From Megamonas hypermegale_A (GTDB taxonomy: Bacteria > Bacillota > Negativicutes > Selenomonadales > Selenomonadaceae): DNA of 64,000 bases. How positions within the stretch are numbered: position 1 is the first letter of the stretch; every line of letters starts with the position of its first letter. The notes beneath the pieces were generated by a model. It was given only the letters and a program-made list of their open reading frames with translations. It did no database searches and had not been told where the DNA came from. The stretch lies in the NCBI RefSeq assembly GCF_030371585.1, contig NZ_JAUDCE010000003.1; one strand, 5' to 3'. The translations under genes were made by a program, and so were the position numbers. Of this stretch, positions 16,803 to 25,177 are shown in pieces.

Positions 16803-17845
16803 GCTAAAGATACCGTCACTTTCTCAAATTTTGTTTTCGGCAAAATTATCTTTGCCCGCTCATTGTACGACAATATCGCTGCTTCGCAGACATTGCCGAT
16901 ACCGATTTGGTTTCGTACGAACGGCGATTGCTGCAAATTGTACTTTTCAATCATTTTCTGCATGATTTCATTAGCGAAAAAATGCGTCCGTACTTTATTT
17001 TCCTTTGCCCAGTCAATCAGTCCCGCTTCGTCTTTCTTCACTATAGTGGATACAAGATTTTTTACCGCCAGCCGTTCGCAATCTGCCATTTTTTTCGCCT
17101 GCGCAACGGCTTTTTCTATCAGCTTTTTATCAACACCCTTGCGGCAGCCGACACCGGCAATCAAACGGCGCGGCGCCAGCGTCAAAACGTTCGTCATAAC
17201 GCGCCGCTGCGGCGAAATAAATACACACGGCGTAAAACTCAAATTCAGTTTTCGCGCCGTTATTTTTTTTGCTTCTATATTATATTGCCGTAAAAGATTT
17301 ACATATTCATCGGCTTTCTGCCAGTTTTCTTCTATATAATAAGGAAGATTTCTACCGGCAACGAGAGCTGCATTCACAATCTTTATATGCGTCAGCGGAA
17401 ACACCGCAAGCTGCAGCTTTTGCGCAATCACATCGGGTGCTATCATATTGTTCGCGTCCGTTGCCGTCGTGATAACAGGTATCGCCTGCAATATAGCGGC
17501 AATTTGGCGCGTCAGCTCATTTGCTCCGCCCAGATGACCGGACAGCAGACTAACAGCAAAATGCCCCTGCTCGTCCACGACGACAACGGCGGGGTCTTTC
17601 GCCTTATGCACGATATACGGAGCAATCATGCGCACGGCAATTCCCGTCGACGTAAAAAAAACAATTGCATCGTACCGATAAAAAATATCAGCTACTAAAT
17701 CGCGCATTTTAGCAAACTCCGCCGCGAAGAACGACAGATTATGTCGTCCTTCTTTTACGTAAATATCACCGCTTTGTAAATTCTGCCGTAATTTTTCCGC
17801 TAATTTTGCACCGTTTTTCGTTACGGCAATAAGTGCGCATTTCAT
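16793..17845 (-). CDS. cbiG: Cobalt-precorrin-5A hydrolase CbiG
   Basis: Opens the delta-lactone of cobalt-precorrin-5A and releases acetaldehyde; specific to the anaerobic (early cobalt) route. The 350 aa protein has the N-terminal domain with VVVVDEQGHFAVSLLSGHLG, the variable middle and the C-terminal domain with AGVGCRKGVDKKLIE. It overlaps its neighbours on both sides. Confidence 0.93.
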   Translation of the reverse strand: MKCALIAVTKNGAKLAEKLRQNLQSGDIYVKEGRHNLSFFAAEFAKMRDLVADIFYRYDAIVFFTSTGIAVRMIAPYIVHKAKDPAVVVVDEQGHFAVSLLSGHLGGANELTRQIAAILQAIPVITTATDANNMIAPDVIAQKLQLAVFPLTHIKIVNAALVAGRNLPYYIEENWQKADEYVNLLRQYNIEAKKITARKLNLSFTPCVFISPQRRVMTNVLTLAPRRLIAGVGCRKGVDKKLIEKAVAQAKKMADCERLAVKNLVSTIVKKDEAGLIDWAKENKVRTHFFANEIMQKMIEKYNLQQSPFVRNQIGIGNVCEAAILSYNERAKIILPKTKFEKVTVSLAWE

Positions 17846-18603
17846 TATTTATCCGTGCCTTGGCGGTACATATGACTGAATTCCGGCGCATACAGACGCG
17901 ATTTCGCATATTCCGTATCCAGACATTTACCGACAACAATCATTGCCGTGCGGGAAATATTATTTTCCTTCACGATATCGGCTATCGTTTCCAGCGTGCC
18001 GCGCACGATTTTCTGTTCCGGCCACGAAGCCTTCTGCACGATAGCAATCGGCGTTGTTTTATCATAGCCGCCTTCTATCAGCTGCGCTACTACTTCAGAA
18101 ATCATATGCACGCTGAGGAAAATGCACATAGTCGCTTGATGAGCTGCCAGCGATTTCAGTTTTTCCTTCTCCGGCACAGGCGTTCTGCCTTCATTACGCG
18201 TGATGATTACCGTCTGCGAAATTTCCGGCAGAGTGTATTCCTGCTTCAAAGCCGCCGCCGTCGCCAAAAACGAACTTACACCCGGCACAACGGTATATTC
18301 AATACCGCGGCGGGAAAGCTCATCCATCTGTTCCTGAATAGCGCCGTAAATTGCCGGGTCGCCCGTGTGCAGACGAACTACCATTTTGCCTTCCTGCACG
18401 GCGGATGTAATCGTTTCAATCACATCGCCGAGCGTCATGGAAGCGCTGTTGTAAATCTGACAATCGGCTTTAGCATAATCGAGCAGTGCCGGATTGACGA
18501 GCGAACCGGCATAAATAATCACGTCAGCTTCTTTCAGCAGCCGCTGTCCTTTAACCGTAATCAGTTCCGGGTCACCCGGGCCTGCACCAACAATATAAAC
18601 CAT
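17845..18603 (-). CDS. cbiF: Cobalt-precorrin-4 C11-methyltransferase CbiF/CobM
   Basis: SAM-dependent methylation at C11. Tetrapyrrole methylase signature VGAGPGDPELITVKGQRLL at the N-terminus, then RLHTGDPAIYGAIQEQ and VVPGVSSFLATAAAL. 252 aa is normal. The start and stop codons overlap cbiT and cbiG by single bases. Confidence 0.94.
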   Translation of the reverse strand: MVYIVGAGPGDPELITVKGQRLLKEADVIIYAGSLVNPALLDYAKADCQIYNSASMTLGDVIETITSAVQEGKMVVRLHTGDPAIYGAIQEQMDELSRRGIEYTVVPGVSSFLATAAALKQEYTLPEISQTVIITRNEGRTPVPEKEKLKSLAAHQATMCIFLSVHMISEVVAQLIEGGYDKTTPIAIVQKASWPEQKIVRGTLETIADIVKENNISRTAMIVVGKCLDTEYAKSRLYAPEFSHMYRQGTDK

Positions 18604-19190
18604 TATTTTTTATCCCCTTTCACGCAGGTAACAATATATACAGGATTTTGCGCATTAAACATATCGTAAGCACCTACTTTGCGCAAACGGTTTACCTGTA
18701 CCTGCACTGCTTCATACGTATAGTTTTCCTTTTGCGTCATATATTCGGTAATCTGTGCTATCGTCTGCACCGTTACGGCATTGACGACAATTCTGCCGCC
18801 TGTTTGCAGTTTTGTATCAATTTCATCCAGAATGGCAAACATATTACTGCCGCTGCCGCCGATAAAAACCACATCACAGTCTGGCAAATTCTCTAAGCCC
18901 TGCGGCGCATTCGCCTGTATTACCTCTATTTTGTCCTGCAAAGCAAATTTAGCTATGTTTTTCTGCAAAAGCTCCACTGCCAAATCTTTTTTCTCCACGG
19001 CGTAAACCCTGCCTTGCGGCGCGAGCATTGCCGCTTCAATCGACAGTGAGCCCGTTCCCGCGCCGATATCCCAGATTATACTATCAGGACGAATTTTCGC
19101 CTTGCACATAGTCAATATGCGGATTTCTTCCTTCGTCATCGGCACTTTGTCGCGGATGAACAAATCATCACTTATTCCCGGTAAATTCAA
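18603..19190 (-). CDS. cbiT: Cobalt-precorrin-6B C15-methyltransferase (decarboxylating) CbiT
   Basis: Class I SAM methyltransferase that methylates C15 and drives decarboxylation of the C12 acetate. SAM motif IWDIGAGTGSLSIEAA near residue 40, and the family start GISDDLFIRDKVPMTKEEIR. 195 aa. Here cbiE and cbiT are separate genes rather than a CobL fusion. Confidence 0.94.
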   Translation of the reverse strand: MNLPGISDDLFIRDKVPMTKEEIRILTMCKAKIRPDSIIWDIGAGTGSLSIEAAMLAPQGRVYAVEKKDLAVELLQKNIAKFALQDKIEVIQANAPQGLENLPDCDVVFIGGSGSNMFAILDEIDTKLQTGGRIVVNAVTVQTIAQITEYMTQKENYTYEAVQVQVNRLRKVGAYDMFNAQNPVYIVTCVKGDKK

Positions 19191-19203
19191 TATTTCACCT
19201 TCT

Positions 19204-19830
19204 CTATCCTTCCACTATCATCACGCAATGCGACGCAATTTCTTTCGTCTGTGCTTCTTGCAATGATAAGCAGACAATTTTTTCATCAGGATAAGACAAT
19301 CTCGAGCAGATATACGCTTTTGCCTGTTTATCCCAGCCGCGCTCTATTAAATACTGAGCAATGCGTCCAGAGTTAAATTTATTATCCGTAAGCATACCGA
19401 TAATGCGTCCCTTATGATAGATTAAATCCTCATCGCGCGGCACTCTGCCGTGAAAACTGAGCAAACTTGCTTCCTGCCACGGCAGAGCAATTTTAGCAAA
19501 CGCCACTTGCATGGAGCTGAGCCCCGGTATGACTTCTATCATTTCTGCCGGAAAATTGCGCCGCAATGAACTGAGCAGTGAATAATATCCCGGATCGCCC
19601 GATACCATGACGACTACATCGTTTTGCTTTACTTCCGCTCTAATAAAATTCATCACTGCGCCAATATCGGCTTTTATCGCCATGGTCTTTTGTCCTGCGC
19701 GGGCAAAATCATTCAAAGCCCGGCTGCCGCCGACGAGCACTTTCGCCTGTTCAATAGCCGCCAAAGCTTTCGGCACAACGTATTCTTTTGCCCCCGGCCC
19801 GATACCGGCTACGATTATTTTAAATTCCAA
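19204..19830 (-). CDS. cbiE: Cobalt-precorrin-7 C5-methyltransferase CbiE
   Basis: SAM-dependent methylation at C5, the partner of CbiT. Tetrapyrrole methylase fold with VAGIGPGAKEYVVPKALAAI, VVMVSGDPGYYSLLSSL and VIPGLSSMQ. The start is TTG, inside the last codons of cbiD (16-base overlap), with AGGTGG about 9 bases upstream. 208 aa. Confidence 0.93.
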   Translation of the reverse strand: MEFKIIVAGIGPGAKEYVVPKALAAIEQAKVLVGGSRALNDFARAGQKTMAIKADIGAVMNFIRAEVKQNDVVVMVSGDPGYYSLLSSLRRNFPAEMIEVIPGLSSMQVAFAKIALPWQEASLLSFHGRVPRDEDLIYHKGRIIGMLTDNKFNSGRIAQYLIERGWDKQAKAYICSRLSYPDEKIVCLSLQEAQTKEIASHCVMIVEG

Positions 19831-20921
19831 CCTAATCTACCACCTATTTTTCTGGCATTATCATCCATGCCCAGTATTTCGCCTTTCAAGGTCACGATGA
19901 CCGTTCCCACCGTCAGAGCGTTGAAAACATGCTGTTCGGCGCGCAGGCTGGCTCTTTGCGCCAATAAATCATAATAACCTTTTTGCACCAGATTATATTT
20001 TGCAATAATCGGCATAGCCGCCTCTGTCGTCTTAACCTTAAAAATTTCCTTTACGCCGTCGCTGTCCATGCCAAGCATTGCCGCATAGGACGCAAGTATT
20101 TCCAGCCGCGCGTCAGCGATTTTACTGTGCGTATAGAAAATCCCGCCGGCAACTTTGACAAGTTTACCCAAATGGCCAAGCAGCAGCACTGATTTTATCC
20201 CTTCATCAGCGGCAAATTCCAGCATATGACCGATAAAATTGCTCGTCTGAATTAATGCTTTTTGCGGCAGAGCCAAATTTTTTGCAATATTTTCACCGAT
20301 TTTACCCGGCACAAACACAATATCATCATAACCGTTGGCTTTCGCTACGGAAATCTGCGGCGTAAGCGAATTTTTAAAACCTTCCTCCGACATCGGACGC
20401 ACAATCCCTGTCGTGCCGATGACGGATATTCCGCCTTCAATGCCCAAAATCGGATTTAAAGTTTTTTTCGCCAGCTCCACGCCTTTCGGAATGGATACCG
20501 TAATGTCACAGCCGTACCCTTGCGGCAATAATTCCCGCACGACCTGCATCATCATGCGACGCGGTCCCGGATTTATCGCCGGTTGTCCCGGTTCTACGGA
20601 AAGACCGGGCTCCGTTACCGTTCCGATGCCGAGCCCCGCATGAAAATTCACTGCTTCACTCTGCGGATTTATAATTACCTCCGTGAATACGGATGCACCA
20701 TGTGTAATGTCCGGGTCGTCGCCGCCGTTTTTAATCACTTCGGCTTTAGCACCAGTTGCCGTAAATTCTACGCTTTCAATAGGAATATGCAGCAGTTCAC
20801 CGCTTAAAGCGTACAGTTCAACTTCCTTCACGACATTGCCCTGCAACGCCAAAATTGCCGCTTTCGTTCCTGCCGCCGCACATGAACCGGTCGTATAGCC
20901 GCTTTTCATTTCTTTACGCAT
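19815..20921 (-). CDS. cbiD: Cobalt-precorrin-5B C1-methyltransferase CbiD
   Basis: Methylates C1 in the anaerobic cobalamin route; CbiD defines this route. 368 aa with the N-terminal signature KSGYTTGSCAAAGTKAA and the NPGPRRMM segment. First gene of the ten-gene leftward operon and directly downstream of the cobalamin riboswitch. Confidence 0.95.
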   Translation of the reverse strand: MRKEMKSGYTTGSCAAAGTKAAILALQGNVVKEVELYALSGELLHIPIESVEFTATGAKAEVIKNGGDDPDITHGASVFTEVIINPQSEAVNFHAGLGIGTVTEPGLSVEPGQPAINPGPRRMMMQVVRELLPQGYGCDITVSIPKGVELAKKTLNPILGIEGGISVIGTTGIVRPMSEEGFKNSLTPQISVAKANGYDDIVFVPGKIGENIAKNLALPQKALIQTSNFIGHMLEFAADEGIKSVLLLGHLGKLVKVAGGIFYTHSKIADARLEILASYAAMLGMDSDGVKEIFKVKTTEAAMPIIAKYNLVQKGYYDLLAQRASLRAEQHVFNALTVGTVIVTLKGEILGMDDNARKIGGRLGWNLK

Positions 20922-21049
20922 AAAAAAATCTCCCTTATGCAGGAAGATACACTATTTCCACATCAATTTACACCAATGTAAAAATATTTCTCCACCTGCC
21001 CATCTCTCGTGAGTCTGAAAATTTATCAAAAATCTTCACGGTGTTTTTC

Positions 21050-21196
21050 CAACAGGCAATTCTCCTGACTTAGGTTCATCGCTATGCTTCGCCTTCCCAG
21101 ACAAAATCCAGTGACATAATTGAAGCACTCTCCCCATACAGTGGCGGGACCGTACCGGCTCTCCGGTTTCCTTATTAAGCTTGCGCACCTGTCTTT
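21050..21196 (-). promoter_or_regulatory. Cobalamin riboswitch upstream of the cbi operon
   Basis: Read on the - strand, the region contains AGGTGCGCAAGC, GGAAACCGGAGAGCCGGTACG, GTCCCGCCACTGTA and the B12-box-like AAGTCAGGAGAATTGCCTG (complement of about 21052-21070). These are the conserved core elements, in order, of the adenosylcobalamin riboswitch. It lies about 130-270 bases before cbiD, so B12 should repress the whole operon. The expression platform is in the 130 bases between it and cbiD; a CACGGTG... / CACCTGCC type pairing is possible but not clear. Confidence 0.93.
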
Positions 21197-21213
21197 ATGA
21201 AATTAACCTAACT

Positions 21214-21333
21214 TGTCGTACTAGTTGCTTTCCTAAAGCAGTATAATAGTTTATATTTAGTGAGGTTAAGTGGCAACATCGAACAAATATAAACTATTAT
21301 ACTGCTGGCTCCATGCTCGATGACCAGCACAAC
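21214..21333 (+). repeat. ~120 bp palindromic element, copy 4
   Basis: Same orientation and loop configuration as the copy at 11583: arms AAAGCAGTATAATAGTTTAT and ATAAACTATTATACTGC, loop AGTGAGGTTAAGTGGCAACA. It lies directly upstream of the cobalamin riboswitch on the - strand, where the operon promoter should be, and may supply or interrupt it. Confidence 0.9.
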
Positions 21334-21391
21334 GAATTAACATAATAATATTATAGGCATTATGCTTCAATCCTGCAACCGGTTAATCAAC

Positions 21392-21979
21392 TTACGCTTC
21401 ATTATATTTACTGAACACATTATCTATCTTTTCCTGCGGCAAATTTGCCATGTAGATGATTTCCTTCGCCGGAAGCACATGCTTGTTTATAATTTTTTCC
21501 AGAAAAATCATATCGAGCCACGCCCCTCTTTTATAACCGCATCTGTTGAAATGAGCTATCTTTACATAACCTAATTTTTCATGAAATTTCATGCTTTTAA
21601 GATTAGGATAGGTGATGCTCGCATACAGATTGGTTATGTTCTGCAATTTCAGCAAGTCTTCCAGAATTTTATACAGTTTCCTGCCGATACCGTGCTGATG
21701 AAAATTCTTTTTAATATAAATCGTCGTTTCCAAACTCCTGTCATACGCCGCTTTCGTTCTAAAAGTCGACGCATACGCATAACCGACGATTTCACCATTT
21801 ACCAGCGCAACGATATACGGGAATTTTGCACTTATCTTTTCAATGCGCTGCCTGAACTCTTCCTCCGTCGGCACTTCGTATTCAAAAGAAATATTGGTGT
21901 TTTCCACATACGGAGCATAAACGTCTAATAATTTTTCCGCATCATCTGCATGAGCCAAACGAAATCTGATTTTATCCAT
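21392..21979 (-). CDS. GNAT N-acetyltransferase (phosphinothricin acetyltransferase-like)
   Basis: Acetyl-CoA-dependent N-acetyltransferase. 195 aa with the acetyl-CoA binding motif region HQHGIGRKLYKIL and the NLKSMKFHEKLGYVKIAHFNRCGYKRG end typical of the PAT/methionine sulfoximine group. I choose ATG 21979 because AGAGGTGAT precedes it; the frame opens at 22036 without a ribosome binding site. The physiological substrate is unknown; detoxification of a toxic amino acid is only a family-based guess. Confidence 0.85.
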   Translation of the reverse strand: MDKIRFRLAHADDAEKLLDVYAPYVENTNISFEYEVPTEEEFRQRIEKISAKFPYIVALVNGEIVGYAYASTFRTKAAYDRSLETTIYIKKNFHQHGIGRKLYKILEDLLKLQNITNLYASITYPNLKSMKFHEKLGYVKIAHFNRCGYKRGAWLDMIFLEKIINKHVLPAKEIIYMANLPQEKIDNVFSKYNEA

Positions 21980-22092
21980 TATAATCACCTCTGTTTTTAT
22001 TTTAGCGCAAATCATTTTGCGACGACAAGTTCTCACTCTATTTAAATCTCGAAAAAATTTTTAAAAATCCAACATATAATTGATATTCATTA

Positions 22093-22154
22093 TTGACTTA
22101 TAATACCCCATAGGGTATACTGAAGGCAGAAAGATAAATACCCTAGCAGGTATA
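22093..22154 (+). promoter_or_regulatory. Promoter with overlapping metal-repressor-type operator
   Basis: TTGACT (22093-22098) and TATACT (22116-22121) are spaced 17 bases. Between and over them lies ATACCCCATAGGGTAT (22103-22118), an inverted repeat of the TACCCC/GGGTA type bound by CsoR-like metal sensors. A second weaker copy, TACCCTAGCAGGTA, lies at 22139-22152. The regulator gene is not in the window. Confidence 0.65.
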
Positions 22155-22192
22155 TAAAATACGTAATACCAAATAAGAAATGAGGGCTACTT

Positions 22193-24442
22193 ATGAATAC
22201 TTCCAACAGCTTCCCGATTGATAAATCCCACGACCATGCTCATCATCATGATTGCTCTGAACATCATCACCCGCACGACCATCATCACGAACACGGTGAA
22301 ACTCAGCACCGCCATGAATTTTCCGGCAAAATTCCCGCCGGATTTCAACAGAAAATCTATCTCGTCGACAATATCGACTGCGCCAACTGCGCCGCTAAAA
22401 TCGAACATAAACTGAACGAAATAGCGGAAATTTATGACGCTACGCTGACTTTCGCCACAAAGCAGCTGAAAATCACAGCGAAAAATCCTGACGCGCTTTT
22501 ACCTGTCATGCGCCAAATCGCCGACAGCATCGAACCGGGTACGACCATCATGCCGCGTCCGGAAGGAAAAACTGCGGCGGTCAAACAAGACGCGCGCCTT
22601 ATCCGTGAAAAAACATTTGCCATCGCCGAAATAGTCATCGGTGCTCTTTTATTCATTATCGGCGAATTTACCAATCTCGTTCCCGATAATTATTCTCTGT
22701 ACCTTTTTATCGCCGCATATCTAATTCTCGGCTGGAAAATACTCAAAACGGCCGCTACCAATCTTTTCCGCGGCAATGTTTTTGATGAAAACTTCCTGAT
22801 GAGCATCGCCACGCTCGGTGCTTTCGCCATCAAAGAATATCCGGAAGCCGTCGGCGTCATGCTGTTTTACCGTATCGGCGAATATTTCGAAGAACGCGCC
22901 ACGGAAAGAAGCCGCAACCAGATTATGGCGGCAGTCGACCTGCGGCCGGAAACGGTAAATCTCATAAAAAATAATACTGTAGAAACAATCTCGGCGGAAA
23001 ATGCCAAAACTGGCGATATAATTCTCGTTCGCGCCGGCGACAGAATTCCGGTGGACGGAACGGTCATTGAAGGTGAAAGCCGCCTTGATACCTCACCTGT
23101 TACGGGCGAGCCGGTGCCGGTAAAAATCGCGCCGAACAGTGCTGTAACCTCCGGCTGTCTGAATATTTCCGGCGTAATTAAAATGCGCGTCGACAAGCCG
23201 CTTTCCGAATCAATGGTCTCCCGTATTTTGCAATCGGTGGAAAACGCCGCCGCCAGCAAACCGAAAATCGACCGCTTCATCACACGCTTTGCCCGCGTAT
23301 ACACGCCGATTGTCGTAGCCGTCGCTGCTCTTACCGCCATCATTCCGTCGCTTGTAACAGGCAATTGGGATTACTGGGTATATACAGCCCTTACATTTCT
23401 TGTCATCAGCTGTCCGTGCGCTCTCGTCCTCAGCGTGCCGCTCGCCTTCTTCTCCGGCATCGGCAACGCTTCCCGCCAGGGCATACTGTTTAAAGGCGGT
23501 CTTGCCATAGAAGCCCTGAAAAACATCAAAACGATTGTCATGGACAAGACAGGCACAATCACCGAAGGCAGCTTCAAAGTAAAAAAAATTCAGCCGGCTG
23601 AAAAATACTCAGCAGAAGAACTGCTCGCCTACTGCGCCACTGCGGAAAAATTCTCCACCCATCCGATTGCTAACAGCATTGTAAATGAAGCCAGAGCCAA
23701 ACAAATTGAACTGAAACAGGCGACGGAAAATAAGGAAATCGCCGGTGAAGGCCTCGTCTGCAAAATAGATAATAAAATCATCCTTTGCGGCAACAATCGT
23801 TTAATGAACCGTTTTAATATCCCATTGCCGCAAAACATGATTATTTCTGACGGCACGGAAATATTTGTCGCTGTCGACAATGAATACGCCGGTTTTATAA
23901 TTATCGGCGACACAATCAAAAACGACGCTAAAACTACAATCCAGAAACTGAAATCACTCGGTCTGACGACAGCTATGCTGACAGGCGACAACGAACATAC
24001 GGCTCATGCTGTAGCCGGTCAAGTCGGCATTGATAAAGTTCATGCCCGCCTTTTACCGGAAGGCAAGCTGGAAAAATTATCCGAACTTCGCCGCGAACAC
24101 GGCAATGTATTTTTCGTCGGCGACGGCATCAACGATGCCCCGATACTTGCCGGAGCCGATGTCGGAGCCGCTATGGGAACGGGAGCCGATGCCGCTATCG
24201 AAGCGGCCGATGTCGTGTTCATGAATTCCAAAGTTCATTCCATATTACAGGCGATAAACATCTCCCGCGATACGCTCAAAATCGCCTGGCAGAACGTCGT
24301 ATTCGCCATCACCGTAAAAGTTTTCATCATGCTGCTCGGTCTTATGGGCTACGCCTCCATGTGGGCAGCCGTCTTTGCCGATACGGGCGTTGCCATGATT
24401 TGCATTTTAAACTCAATCAGAATTCTCTATAAAAAATACTGA
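22193..24442 (+). CDS. Heavy-metal P1B-type ATPase (Zn/Cd-type)
   Basis: ATP-driven metal exporter in the cytoplasmic membrane. The 749 aa protein has a histidine-rich N-terminus (two HHH clusters in the first 45 residues), an HMA domain with NIDCANCAAKIE, about eight membrane segments, the metal-site CPC (SCPCALVLSVPLAFFSGIG), the phosphorylated DKTGT, and GDGINDAPILAGADVGAAMG. The region after CPC and the His-rich start point to Zn/Cd/Co rather than Cu. The CsoR-like operator would fit copper or nickel better, so the metal is unsettled. Monocistronic, with its own terminator. Confidence 0.92.
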   Translation: MNTSNSFPIDKSHDHAHHHDCSEHHHPHDHHHEHGETQHRHEFSGKIPAGFQQKIYLVDNIDCANCAAKIEHKLNEIAEIYDATLTFATKQLKITAKNPDALLPVMRQIADSIEPGTTIMPRPEGKTAAVKQDARLIREKTFAIAEIVIGALLFIIGEFTNLVPDNYSLYLFIAAYLILGWKILKTAATNLFRGNVFDENFLMSIATLGAFAIKEYPEAVGVMLFYRIGEYFEERATERSRNQIMAAVDLRPETVNLIKNNTVETISAENAKTGDIILVRAGDRIPVDGTVIEGESRLDTSPVTGEPVPVKIAPNSAVTSGCLNISGVIKMRVDKPLSESMVSRILQSVENAAASKPKIDRFITRFARVYTPIVVAVAALTAIIPSLVTGNWDYWVYTALTFLVISCPCALVLSVPLAFFSGIGNASRQGILFKGGLAIEALKNIKTIVMDKTGTITEGSFKVKKIQPAEKYSAEELLAYCATAEKFSTHPIANSIVNEARAKQIELKQATENKEIAGEGLVCKIDNKIILCGNNRLMNRFNIPLPQNMIISDGTEIFVAVDNEYAGFIIIGDTIKNDAKTTIQKLKSLGLTTAMLTGDNEHTAHAVAGQVGIDKVHARLLPEGKLEKLSELRREHGNVFFVGDGINDAPILAGADVGAAMGTGADAAIEAADVVFMNSKVHSILQAINISRDTLKIAWQNVVFAITVKVFIMLLGLMGYASMWAAVFADTGVAMICILNSIRILYKKY

Positions 24443-24451
24443 ACAATTTTT

Positions 24452-24489
24452 TGAACTTCAGTCTTTTCGACTGAGGTTCTTTTTTTATT
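24452..24489 (+). terminator. Terminator of the metal ATPase gene
   Basis: GAACTTCAGTC and GACTGAGGTTC form a stem with a TTTTC loop, followed by seven T. Confidence 0.88.
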
Positions 24490-24519
24490 TTGACAATGGA
24501 TATCTGTAGTATATATAAT
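24490..24519 (+). promoter_or_regulatory. Promoter of the small toxin-like gene
   Basis: Perfect TTGACA at 24490-24495 and TATAAT at 24514-24519 with an 18-base spacer. It begins right after the ATPase terminator, so the small gene is an independent unit. Confidence 0.85.
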
Positions 24520-24566
24520 AAATACGTTGCTACCCTCCAAACCGCAACGGAAAGGAGGTGTTCCGG

Positions 24567-24659
24567 GTGGGAGATTTATTGTTATCTTTCGCGGTGTCTG
24601 TTATGGCGGGCGTAGTTGCGAACTACCTTTGCAAATGGATTGACGGGCAGCATAAATAG
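24567..24659 (+). CDS. Small hydrophobic membrane peptide, Fst/par-like type I toxin candidate
   Basis: A 30 aa peptide with a GTG start eight bases after AGGAGG. It begins with an acidic/polar tip (GDLLLSF), has one hydrophobic membrane segment (AVSVMAGVVANYL), then CKWIDGQHK, a polar tail. Length and layout match the Fst family (xDL..., one membrane helix, W/V-L-D-polar tail), though the identity is low. The Shine-Dalgarno AGGAGG can pair with CCTCC at 24533-24537 in the leader, as in type I toxin mRNAs. Its own promoter, terminator and a convergent antisense RNA surround it. Function is inferred from architecture only. Confidence 0.72.
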   Translation: MGDLLLSFAVSVMAGVVANYLCKWIDGQHK

Positions 24660-24705
24660 CAACAATCCTAACCGCTTTGGCGTTGGCGGTATATAAAATC
24701 TTCGC

Positions 24706-24749
24706 AAGAGGCCTGTGATGTTGCCGCATCATGGAGCCTCGTTTTTTTA
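24706..24749 (+). terminator. Terminator of the toxin-like transcript
   Basis: GAGGC...GATG-TTGCCG-CATC...GCCTC followed by GTTTTTTT. The loop TTGCCG is the same on the + strand as in the antisense terminator, so the two RNA loops are complementary. Confidence 0.85.
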
Positions 24750-24750
24750 T

Positions 24751-24825
24751 AAAAAAAATACCGTGAAGTTGCCGCTTCACGATATTTTCGTTCCGAATGG
24801 AAATATATTTATTGTTATCTTTTGT
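24751..24825 (-). ncRNA. Candidate antisense antitoxin RNA (RNA II-like), ~75 nt
   Basis: A leftward transcript is expected from the promoter TTGCAA (24855-24860), 17-base spacer, TATAAT (complement of 24832-24837), and ends in the hairpin CGTGAAG-CGGCAA-CTTCACG followed by eight T. Its 5' part is complementary to the toxin start region: TTTATTGTTATCTTT at 24808-24822 recurs exactly at 24575-24589, inside a ~31 base imperfect direct repeat (24561-24591 and 24791-24823). This is the arrangement of RNA I/RNA II in the par locus of plasmid pAD1. Confidence 0.7.
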
Positions 24826-24831
24826 ACTTAC

Positions 24832-24860
24832 ATTATATATCACTTTATAGTTGTTTGCAA
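24832..24860 (-). promoter_or_regulatory. Promoter of the antisense RNA
   Basis: On the - strand TTGCAA and TATAAT with an exact 17-base spacer, pointing toward the toxin-like gene. Confidence 0.78.
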
Positions 24861-24961
24861 GATAAACTCTAACATTAGAGCCCTGTTACAGAAAAATCCA
24901 CCGACAGGATTTTTCCCGTATGTTATAATAAAAACAAAAACGTATGGGAGAGATATAAAAA

Positions 24962-25156
24962 ATGTTTGGTCTCGGTATTCCGGAACTCGTTTTAATTTTA
25001 GTAATCGCACTCGTTATTTTCGGTCCGAAAAAACTGCCGGAAATCAGCCGTTCCATCGGTAAAAGCATTAACGAATTCAAAAATTCAACCTCAGACATCA
25101 CCGAAACGGCAAAAACAATTAAAGATGTATCCGATGTTGCCAAAAAACTGAAATAA
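24962..25156 (+). CDS. tatA: Twin-arginine translocase subunit TatA/TatE
   Basis: Pore-forming component of the Tat exporter for folded, cofactor-bearing proteins. 64 aa: short N-terminus, one membrane helix (GIPELVLILVIALVIFGP), the FGPKKLPEI hinge, an amphipathic helix and a polar tail. tatC is not in the window. It heads a run of molybdenum cofactor genes (moaC 21 bases downstream), which fits Tat export of molybdoenzymes. Confidence 0.92.
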   Translation: MFGLGIPELVLILVIALVIFGPKKLPEISRSIGKSINEFKNSTSDITETAKTIKDVSDVAKKLK

Positions 25157-25177
25157 ATCGAGGTATGTATTTTATCC

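Noticed and set aside
22193..22330. His-rich tract of the P-type ATPase as a tandem repeat artefact
   Set aside because: The histidine clusters are irregular codons in frame with the ATPase and typical of metal transporters.
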